Positions 34,817 to 41,972 of a stretch of DNA of 64,000 nucleotides are shown here, piece after piece. Source of the stretch: Phycisphaerales bacterium (lineage in GTDB: Bacteria > Planctomycetota > Phycisphaerae > Phycisphaerales > UBA1924); NCBI GenBank assembly GCA_029260395.1, contig JAJDDJ010000001.1:1-64000 (forward strand). Reading direction: 5' to 3'. How positions within the stretch are numbered: the first letter of the stretch is position 1; every line of letters begins with the position of its first letter. Both the position numbers and the translations under genes were made by a program. The notes below the pieces were generated by a model. It did no database searches. It was given only the letters and a program-made list of their open reading frames with translations, and had not been told where the DNA came from.

Positions 34817-35779
34817 ATGGCCGACACCACTCCCATCGCAGAGTCCAAGCCCAGAACCCCCTCCTCCAACACCGCTCTGGGGGCCGCCAAGGGCGTTCGT
34901 TCCGAGTCGCCGCTGGTCGATGTGATGGCTGGCGAGATTCGCCGAGAGATCCGCGTCCACGAGCACGGCTTCGTTGCCCTCGTCGATGCCATGCCCCGGC
35001 TCGTGCCCGAGGGCCAGACCGCCGACAGCGCGATCGTGCAGGCCGCCCGCGTCTCATACGGCCAGGGCACCAAGAAGGTGAACGAGGACCGGGGGCTCAT
35101 CCGCTATCTGCTCAGGCATCGGCACACCACGCCGTTCGAGATGATCGAGTTCAAGTTCCACATCGCGATGCCGATCTTCGTCGCGCGCCAGTGGATCCGT
35201 CACCGCACCGCCAACGTCAACGAATACTCGGCCCGGTACTCCATCCTGCCCGACCGGTTCTATGTGCCAACCGCCGACAGCGTGCGCAAGCAGTCCGCCT
35301 CCAACCGCCAGGGTGGCGAGGAGACCTTTAGCCCCGATGATGCCAACGAGGTGCGCACGGCGGAGGACTTCCTCGCGCTGCTGAAAGATGTCGAGGCGTT
35401 GTACCCGCGGTACCTCGAACTCACCGAGCGGGGCGTAAGCCGGGAACTGGCGCGCACGGCCCTGCCCGTCAACATGTACACCGAGTGGTACTGGAAGTGC
35501 GACCTGCACAACCTGCTGCGGTTCTTGTCGCTTCGTATGGATTCGCACGCCCAGCAGGAGATCCGCGATTTCGCCCAAGCAATGCACGACCTGATCGAGC
35601 CGATCGTGCCCATCACCATGGAGGCGTGGCGGGACTACGACACAGGCGCCATGCCACTTACACGCTTGGAGATCGAGGCCATCCGGGACATCGGCTCAGG
35701 CGGCAAGGGCGAGCTCGCCGGCGATAACAAACGCGAGAACCGCGAATGGCAAGACAAGCGCACCCGGCTAGGGCTCTGA
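34817..35779 (+). CDS. thyX: Flavin-dependent thymidylate synthase ThyX
   Basis: This 320-residue enzyme makes dTMP from dUMP with FAD and methylene-tetrahydrofolate. The ThyX signature RHRx7S is present as R128-H-R130...S138 (RHRTANVNEYSARYS). Other family blocks are TTPFEMIEFKFHIAMPIFV, ARTALPVNMYTEWYW and NLLRFLSLRMDSHAQ. The first 40 residues are an extra, low-similarity extension. The ATG at 34817 is chosen because upstream residues show no family match. Its 3' end overlaps the convergent ABC gene by 12 bp. Confidence 0.96.
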   Translation: MADTTPIAESKPRTPSSNTALGAAKGVRSESPLVDVMAGEIRREIRVHEHGFVALVDAMPRLVPEGQTADSAIVQAARVSYGQGTKKVNEDRGLIRYLLRHRHTTPFEMIEFKFHIAMPIFVARQWIRHRTANVNEYSARYSILPDRFYVPTADSVRKQSASNRQGGEETFSPDDANEVRTAEDFLALLKDVEALYPRYLELTERGVSRELARTALPVNMYTEWYWKCDLHNLLRFLSLRMDSHAQQEIRDFAQAMHDLIEPIVPITMEAWRDYDTGAMPLTRLEIEAIRDIGSGGKGELAGDNKRENREWQDKRTRLGL

Positions 35780-36883
35780 AGCAAGCCGACGGCCGAACTC
35801 GCCCGGCTCGAAGAAGCAAACGCGATCCGCATCGAGCCGAACGCTGACGGGATCCCCTTTTACCAGTCCTTGTGCGTCGGCTGCGGGCATGCGAACGACC
35901 GCATCGGTGCGCACGCAGTCTCTACCATCGGCGGAGCCCAGCGCCACGCCCACGTCGGCGACCTCGCCGAGCAGCCCGACCGAGGCGACACGCGCGGGCC
36001 AGTCGATTTCCGTTGCGGCTTCACGAACCAGCGTCGCCGCTTGGGGGCGGAATCCCAACACGAAATTGGTCTGCGCGGACGAGCCCGGCACATCCGATGA
36101 GATCGCGCCATTGCGTTCCCACTCCCATCGGACGCTCTCGCTGACCGAACCTTCGAGGAAGTTCATCGGCGGGCTACCAACCAATACCGCGACAGCCCGA
36201 TTCTGAGGTTTCGCGTAGACCTCCATCGGCGGGCAGACCTGCTGAACCTTGCCGCCCGCCATCACCGCCATGCGATCCCCCAAGCTCATCGCCTCCTCCT
36301 GGTCGTGCGTCTCATAGATCGTCGTGATGCCCAGCGAGTCGTGCAGCCCCCGAAGCTCGCTGCGGAGCGAATACCTGACCGGGGCATCCAGGTGGCTCAG
36401 CGGCTCGTCCAGCAGCCACACAGCGGGCCTGAGCGCCACCGCCCGGCCCAGGGCTACCCGCTGCCTCTGACCGCCCGAGAGCTCGCCCGGCTTGCGTTCA
36501 AGCCATGTGCCCAGCCCGAGCAGGTCCGAAGCCTCAGCGACCCGGGCCGCGAGTTCGCCCTTGGGCATCTTGCGCGCGCGTAGCGCGAACGCCAGGTTCT
36601 CGCGCACCGTCAGGTGCGGGTAGAGCGTCGAGGCCTGCCCCACCATCGCCACGCCTCGCTCGCTAGGAGCCACACGCAGCACCGAGCGGCCGTCGATCTC
36701 GATGTCGCCCGAGGTCGGTGCTTCAAGGCCCGCGACCATGCGGAGCGTCGTGGACTTGCCGCAGCCAGAGGCCCCGAGCAGCACGAGCAGTTCGCCTGTG
36801 CGCACGTCGAGATCGAGCCCATCGAGCACTGGCTCGGCCTTGCCGAAGCGCTTTGCGACCTGCCTGAGTGTGACGCTGGCCAT
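35768..36883 (-). CDS. MalK/UgpC-type ABC transporter ATP-binding protein (orphan)
   Basis: This 371-residue ATPase has Walker A G37-ASGCGKST, Q-loop VGQAST, signature LSGGQRQRVALG (135-146), Walker B VWLLDE (155-160) and H193 (ETHD). The C-terminal part beyond residue 240 has TOBE/MOP-like strands (FVLGFRPQAATL), as in the shared ATPases of carbohydrate importers. No permease or binding protein lies nearby, so it may serve several importers encoded elsewhere. An upstream in-frame start at 36910 adds nine residues. Substrate cannot be named. Confidence 0.88.
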   Translation of the reverse strand: MASVTLRQVAKRFGKAEPVLDGLDLDVRTGELLVLLGASGCGKSTTLRMVAGLEAPTSGDIEIDGRSVLRVAPSERGVAMVGQASTLYPHLTVRENLAFALRARKMPKGELAARVAEASDLLGLGTWLERKPGELSGGQRQRVALGRAVALRPAVWLLDEPLSHLDAPVRYSLRSELRGLHDSLGITTIYETHDQEEAMSLGDRMAVMAGGKVQQVCPPMEVYAKPQNRAVAVLVGSPPMNFLEGSVSESVRWEWERNGAISSDVPGSSAQTNFVLGFRPQAATLVREAATEIDWPARVASVGLLGEVADVGVALGSADGRDCVRTDAVVRMPAADAQGLVKGDPVSVRLDADRVCFFEPGEFGRRLASEP

Positions 36884-36934
36884 GCGCACGGAGGATACCC
36901 GTCGGCTCACTTAGAAGGCGCGTTTCGAAAAAGA

Positions 36935-36962
36935 CAGACCCCCGCCGATAGGCGGGGGTCTG
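36935..36962 (-). terminator. Strong terminator after the PEP-CTERM gene
   Basis: A 12-bp perfect stem (CAGACCCCCGCC, loop GATA or TATC) is followed on the minus strand by TCTTTTTCG. It lies 30 bp after the stop of the minus-strand PEP-CTERM gene at 36992, just before the ABC ATPase gene. Confidence 0.85.
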
Positions 36963-36991
36963 CGAGAGGGATCGTATGAAGCAATCGCGGA

Positions 36992-37696
36992 TTAGCGACG
37001 GCGACGGGCAGCAGCGAAGCCACCGAGGCCGAGCAGCGCGGCCGAGGCCGGCGCGGGAACGATCTCGTAGGACCAAGTGGACCGGCCACCGGTGATGCCG
37101 AAGCCCGAGAGGTCACCGCCACCAGCGCTGATGAACGTGCGGCCGTCCATCTCGGTGGCGCTGGGAAGCTGCAGGAAGTAGCTGCCGCTGAAGAGGACCG
37201 CACCACCGGCACCGAGCAGGTCGAACGCGCCCAGGTAGCTGGTGCCATCGAACGGATGGTTGTAAGCCACGAAGTCGGGATCATCGATGCCGTTGCCGGC
37301 AGCGTTGGCTGAGCCGTGCTCGAAGGAGAGCGTGGTCACGGGACCGGCGCCAGTAGCGGAATCGCCGGGCTCAACCATGAAGGCGCCGCCGTCGGTGAGC
37401 CATTCCATCGTAATCGTGCGGGTGGAGCCGACCGTTGTGACAGTGGTCGTCATGGTCGTCGGACGGAAACCAGCGGTCATAGCCTCGGACGAGTCAACAG
37501 TGTGAGCGAGGCTGTTGAGGATTATGCCACCGCCAGCGTCGAAGATAGCGTTGACGGTGTTGGTGACGTCACCGGCGGCTTCGCCGTAGGTGGGAGCCGT
37601 GACGGCGTGGGGGCCGAAGGCCGATGCGGTGATGAGATCGGCGCTGGCAGCGGTGGCCAGGCCGGCAACGGTAAGAACGAGTGCGGTCTTCATCAT
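36992..37696 (-). CDS. PEP-CTERM exported protein
   Basis: This 234-residue protein has a short signal peptide (TALVLTVAGLATAASA), a beta-rich Thr/Gly-rich middle and a C-terminal sorting signal, VPAPASAALLGLGGFAAARRRR, in which the PEP motif reads VPAP. An AGGAG site precedes the ATG pair. No enzymatic motif is seen, so it is probably a surface or matrix protein. It has its own strong terminator and is a single-gene unit divergent from msrBA. Confidence 0.83.
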   Translation of the reverse strand: MMKTALVLTVAGLATAASADLITASAFGPHAVTAPTYGEAAGDVTNTVNAIFDAGGGIILNSLAHTVDSSEAMTAGFRPTTMTTTVTTVGSTRTITMEWLTDGGAFMVEPGDSATGAGPVTTLSFEHGSANAAGNGIDDPDFVAYNHPFDGTSYLGAFDLLGAGGAVLFSGSYFLQLPSATEMDGRTFISAGGGDLSGFGITGGRSTWSYEIVPAPASAALLGLGGFAAARRRR

Positions 37697-38160
37697 GTCT
37701 GTCTCCTCTAAAGACTTGTCCTGACTCGGTCCAGAGTGTCAGCCTCGTGCTTCCCGGCGAGCCGGGCAGTCGAAAGAATGACGTACGAGTTCTGGATCGG
37801 GGTCTCTCTCCAGAGGCCCCCGAACAGCTCGGCGACCTCAAGTACTCTCCTCAGACGGATTAGCGCCTGTCTCCCAGTAGTTTGCGCCGGTGGTGGCCCC
37901 GCGTCAATGGTATTTGGCTACTTTTTTAGAGATTCCGTTTGCGAGAGTGCATGATTGTATTATGTTCGGTATAATAACAAGGCCAGCGACTGGCTGTGCT
38001 GGCTGGCCGCCCGAGAACACTCTGTGGCGGGGTCCGTAGAACTGCTGCATCCAAGCCTTACCCTTCCTCGGAATAGCAACTGCGTGGCAGCGATTGGCCC
38101 GCGAGGCGACCTCGACGAGGCCCGGATAGGCTCAGAACGCTGCCCCAAGGAGGATCCCCC
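37697..38160. promoter_or_regulatory. Divergent intergenic region with an AT-rich inverted repeat
   Basis: The 464 bp separate the PEP-CTERM gene from msrBA. The only structured element is an AT-rich imperfect palindrome at 37955-37980 (TTGTATTAT, seven-base spacer, ATAATAACAA), which stands out against GC-rich surroundings. It could be a promoter/operator for msrBA. No gene was found. Confidence 0.4.
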
Positions 38161-39225
38161 ATGATGCCGACTGTTCGACTGTGCTCCCTCTTCGCTGTCA
38201 GTGCTGTGCTTGGCGGCTGGGGCTACTACTCGCTCGTGAGCGCTGCCCCGGTCCGCCTATCCGCACGGGCCCCTGACCCCAGCACTACCACATACAGCGA
38301 AGCAGGCTATGACGTGACGCCGCTACCCAGGGACGAGGTCGACAAACTCGCCAGCAAGCTTGATGAGGAGACCTTCCGCATCACCCAGAAAGCAGGCACC
38401 GAGCTTGCGTTCTGCGGCAACCTGCTCGACAACAAAACAGAGGGCGTGTACGCGTGCGTGGTCTGCGGTCTGCCGCTGTTCTCAAGCGAGCACAAGTTTA
38501 CATCTGGCACGGGCTGGCCGAGCTTCTTTCAGCCAGTGGACGACGCCCACCTTTCGATGAAGGCCGACAACTCGATCCCGCTGATGCCGCGTGTCGAGAT
38601 CTCGTGCGCGCGCTGCGATGCGCACATGGGGCATCTCTTCGACGACGGCCCGGCCCCCTCCAACGCGCGGCACTGCGTGAACTCCGCCTCGCTCGAGTTC
38701 TTCGAGAAGGGCCAGGAACTCCCCGAGCGGAGCAGGCCCGTCGAGACCGAGATCGCTTACTTCGCGGGCGGCTGTTTCTGGGGCGTGGAGTACCAACTCG
38801 AGCGCGGTCCCGGCGTGCTGGATGTGGTCAGCGGTTTCATGCAGGGCCACGTGAAAGACCCGAGCTACGAGCAGTCGATCACGGGCGATACGGGCCACGC
38901 GGAAACGGTCAAAGTCGTTTTCGATCCCAAGCGGGTGAGCTACCAGAGGCTCGTCGAGGCGTTCTTCGTGCTGCACGACCCGACGCAGCTCAACCGCCAG
39001 GGACCAGACGTTGGCGCGGAGTACCGCTCGGGTATCTGGTTCGTTGGTGAAGAGCAGGAGAAGGTCGCTCGCGGGTACGTCGACAAACTGCGGGCCGAAG
39101 GCTCGTACAAGCGCGACATCGTTACTCAGATCGAACCCGCGAAGAAGTTTTTCTCCGCCGAGGACTACCACCAGGACTTCATTGTTCGCACGGGCCGGGC
39201 CTGCCACGCGAAGAACCCCTGGTGA
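38161..39225 (+). CDS. msrBA: Exported/anchored methionine sulfoxide reductase MsrB-MsrA fusion
   Basis: The 354-residue fusion repairs both methionine-sulfoxide epimers in extracytoplasmic proteins. A hydrophobic N-terminus (about residues 5-28) acts as signal or anchor. The MsrB domain (about 45-182) has zinc cysteines C99/C102 and C149/C152 and catalytic C172 in RHCVNSASL. The MsrA domain (about 196-345) has catalytic C205 in GCFWG plus TGHAETVKV. MsrB precedes MsrA, the reverse of many PilB-like fusions. AAGGAGG lies just upstream of the ATG pair. Confidence 0.95.
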   Translation: MMPTVRLCSLFAVSAVLGGWGYYSLVSAAPVRLSARAPDPSTTTYSEAGYDVTPLPRDEVDKLASKLDEETFRITQKAGTELAFCGNLLDNKTEGVYACVVCGLPLFSSEHKFTSGTGWPSFFQPVDDAHLSMKADNSIPLMPRVEISCARCDAHMGHLFDDGPAPSNARHCVNSASLEFFEKGQELPERSRPVETEIAYFAGGCFWGVEYQLERGPGVLDVVSGFMQGHVKDPSYEQSITGDTGHAETVKVVFDPKRVSYQRLVEAFFVLHDPTQLNRQGPDVGAEYRSGIWFVGEEQEKVARGYVDKLRAEGSYKRDIVTQIEPAKKFFSAEDYHQDFIVRTGRACHAKNPW

Positions 39226-39295
39226 GTGAGCGGGACTGATCGCTGCCCAGCAGGCTAAGTCAGCACTCCCCAATGCGCATCCAAGAATGAAACAA

Positions 39296-39317
39296 GGCCC
39301 GGAGCAAACTCCGGGCC
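39296..39317 (+). terminator. Hairpin terminator after msrBA
   Basis: A 9-bp stem GGCCCGGAG with loop CAAA is followed by CTGTGTGTTACC on the + strand. A second small hairpin (GAGGCGTTGACGCCTC, 39339-39354) follows and may serve the convergent protease gene. Confidence 0.7.
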
Positions 39318-39362
39318 CTGTGTGTTACCGAATATTGCGAGGCGTTGACGCCTCAAACGGGC

Positions 39363-41732
39363 TTACGGGCAGGGGCCGATGAGGCCGAGCAGGGCGAGGA
39401 AGTCGCCGAAGCTCACCATGCCGTCGCCGCCAAGGTTGCCAAAGTCATCGGCGATGTCGCCCGTGCAGCCGGGCGTGCCGCCTGGGCAAGGTCCGATGAG
39501 GCCGAGCAGGGCGAGGAAGTCGCCGAAGCTCACCATGCCGTCAGCGCCGATGTTGCCAAAGTCGTCGGCGATGTCGCCCGTGCAAGCACCCGGGTTGGTG
39601 CAGTCGACCGCCGTCACGGAGATGTTATCGATGCCGCCTTCGACGACGTTCTGCGTGCCGAGGTCGCTCGCCGAGATACGCAGCCGCACGTTCGCCGAAG
39701 CCGCGTAATCGATGCCCTCGACAAGCGTGTCAGAGCGCCACGAGCCGAAGGCCGTGGTGTAGGAACGGACAGCCGAGTAGCTCGCGCCGTTGTTGCTTGA
39801 GACTTCGACCGTGAACGCATCGCCGCCCTGGAGCGGGCCACCGGCCACGTCATTGAACCAGTAGTCGTAACTGATGGTCGAGCCGTTGCCAGCCTCGAAG
39901 GCCGCGCTGGTAATCGTCGTGGTGCCGTTATCGACGTCGCTGTTGTCGACGCCCGCGACGATGCCCGTGAGCCAGGCCTGCGAACCAGCGTCGGCAGAGT
40001 CGACCGAAGGATCACCCCGGCTGAAACCTTGTGGCAGGCCGCGAGCCCACCCGCCGGCTGTACCTGCGGTAATACCGCTGACGACCCAACCCGTGTTGAT
40101 CTCAGAAGTATCAGTGAATGACACAACGGCGGTCCCAACCACGGCCCCAAACGCGCCGGTGTCGGGGAAGTTCACCATTCCCAGAGTGGTCAGGTCAACG
40201 CTCAGGAAGAACTCGGGATCGCCGCCGCAAGCGAACGCGGGCAGCGTGGCCCGCCAGACGTCGCCGCCCTGGTCGGTCATGGCAGCGGTCATCGCAGAAC
40301 CGCCGTCTTCCTGGTAGTTCAGCGTCGGGACACCGATCATGGTGTCGTTGTCGATCTCGATGCGCACATCGAAGGTCGTAGTAGTGGCGGGGACGAGTTC
40401 ATCTGGGATGCCCGCGAGCGGGGTGAACGTGATGTCGATGGGGTTGGCTGCAGCGAGCATCGCCTGGAAGAGGTTCACTCGACCGTGGCCAAACGTGTTG
40501 TCCTCGCCGGGAGCACCGATGTCGTCGCACGAATCGAACAGGATCTGCTCGACGTCATCGATGTCGAGCGTCGGGTTGGACGCCGCGATCATGGCGCCAA
40601 CGCCCGCCGCGATCGGCGAAGAGAAACTCGTGCCGCTACCGGTTCCCTGACCGCCACCGTTCTGACTGGATCGCACACTCTCGCCCGGAGCCGTCAGATC
40701 GACACCGAGCCCGTACGCGCTGAAGCTGGCCTTGGCGTCGGACGGCGTGCTCGCCCCGACAACGACCACGTCCGCATGGTCGAAGCCGCTGAGGTTGCGG
40801 TTATCGTTGCCCGCGGAGCGGAATGACAAGCAGTCCCTCGCCTTGCAGTATGCGCCAGTGGTCTGGACGTTGGAGCCGTCGACGCCCGAGAACGACGTGT
40901 TGACGACTGTTGCCCCGTTGTCCGCTGCCCAGCGGGCGGCCTGGTCAAGGTTCGCCGACGAGGCCGAGCCGCTGGTGCCGGAAGGCGTGACACGGATCGG
41001 CATCACGCTGAAGTTCCAGCCCATACCAACGACCTGCGTGCCGTTGTTGCCAGTCGCAGCGGCGCAGCCAGCGACAAATGTGCCGTGCCCGTGCTGGTCC
41101 TGGACGTTACCGCCGTCGACCTGCGCTAGGTCTTGCTCCGAGTTGAAGCCCGAGATCCACCGGTCGACCAGATCGGGGTGATCGAGGTCCGCTCCTGTGT
41201 CGCAGACGGCGATGATCGTTCCAGAATTGCCGGTGAAGATATCCCAGGCCCTGGCCGACTCCACGTTGGTGTGCTGCCATGAGTCACTAAAGTTCGGATC
41301 GTTGGGCACGGTATCGGTCGTGTAGCACAGCCAGTTGGGGGTGACGTACTCGTAGTCGCCTGTCGCCATCAGCAATTGTGCGTAGGTGTTCTCATTCTGT
41401 CCGGCCGGCACGTGAACGATGTACTCGTCGACCTCGCCGAAGTGCTCGATGACCTGATCGATGATTCGCGCACGCGCCGGGTCTGTGGCTTCCCCTGCGG
41501 CGGCCTTCTGGCCCGCAACGGGCATCCACGACCTTGCGGGCGAGGCGTCGGGCCGCGGGTTGGTGGCGGCGTAGAGGTCCTGCCTTGGGCGGACGATCAT
41601 CTGGCCCGTGAACTCAAGAACACCTGGCGTTTCGACGAAGAGCTGCTCGTCGGCTTGTGCTGCCGTGACGACAGCTGGCTGACAGAGCCCGGCGAGCAGT
41701 GCCAGCGCGAGCGCAGTAGTGCGAATGGTCAT
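39363..41732 (-). CDS. Secreted subtilisin-like (S8) protease with duplicated dockerin-like tail
   Basis: This 789-residue exported protease has a signal peptide ending near VTAAQA and a propeptide (about 30-145). The S8 catalytic domain carries D178 (VCDTGADLDHPD), H216 (HGHGTFVAG) and S369 (GTSFSSP), all intact. Beta-rich domains follow (about 440-710). Two 39-residue repeats of GDIADDFGN(I/L)G, then DGMVSFGDFLALLGLIGPCP, form the C-terminus. The repeats resemble half-dockerins and probably serve as a sorting or attachment tail. AAGGAG precedes the ATG. The neighbouring metalloprotease carries almost the same tail. Confidence 0.93.
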   Translation of the reverse strand: MTIRTTALALALLAGLCQPAVVTAAQADEQLFVETPGVLEFTGQMIVRPRQDLYAATNPRPDASPARSWMPVAGQKAAAGEATDPARARIIDQVIEHFGEVDEYIVHVPAGQNENTYAQLLMATGDYEYVTPNWLCYTTDTVPNDPNFSDSWQHTNVESARAWDIFTGNSGTIIAVCDTGADLDHPDLVDRWISGFNSEQDLAQVDGGNVQDQHGHGTFVAGCAAATGNNGTQVVGMGWNFSVMPIRVTPSGTSGSASSANLDQAARWAADNGATVVNTSFSGVDGSNVQTTGAYCKARDCLSFRSAGNDNRNLSGFDHADVVVVGASTPSDAKASFSAYGLGVDLTAPGESVRSSQNGGGQGTGSGTSFSSPIAAGVGAMIAASNPTLDIDDVEQILFDSCDDIGAPGEDNTFGHGRVNLFQAMLAAANPIDITFTPLAGIPDELVPATTTTFDVRIEIDNDTMIGVPTLNYQEDGGSAMTAAMTDQGGDVWRATLPAFACGGDPEFFLSVDLTTLGMVNFPDTGAFGAVVGTAVVSFTDTSEINTGWVVSGITAGTAGGWARGLPQGFSRGDPSVDSADAGSQAWLTGIVAGVDNSDVDNGTTTITSAAFEAGNGSTISYDYWFNDVAGGPLQGGDAFTVEVSSNNGASYSAVRSYTTAFGSWRSDTLVEGIDYAASANVRLRISASDLGTQNVVEGGIDNISVTAVDCTNPGACTGDIADDFGNIGADGMVSFGDFLALLGLIGPCPGGTPGCTGDIADDFGNLGGDGMVSFGDFLALLGLIGPCP
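39365..39578 (-). repeat. DNA block coding the dockerin-like tail, copy 1
   Basis: This 214-bp block aligns without gaps to 41975-42188, with about eight mismatches (roughly 96% identity). The two genes are otherwise unrelated. Within the block two units of 117 bp (39 codons) repeat in tandem. Confidence 0.9.
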
Positions 41733-41903
41733 TCTTTCTCCTTGGTCCGAAGGGTCCGATATCTAAGAACACAGCCACGGGGCGGCAAGAACTGCCACCG
41801 CGTCAGGGTACTGTCCATTCGGTCATCTCATGGCGCGAGTTCCACGTTTCTCCCTGACACTGCCCTGACCCGCCGCTGCAGGTGCCGCTGGCTCGGGTAC
41901 CTC

Positions 41904-41936
41904 AAAAAAAAACACCCCGGCCAGCAATGACCGGGG
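41904..41936 (-). terminator. Strong terminator after the metalloprotease gene
   Basis: On the minus strand a CCCCGG-type stem with eight of nine pairs is followed by TGTTTTTTTTTGAG. It lies about 37 bp after the stop of the minus-strand metalloprotease gene. Confidence 0.88.
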
Positions 41937-41972
41937 CGTCGGATTGAATGCTCTCAATGAGCGACTATCGGC

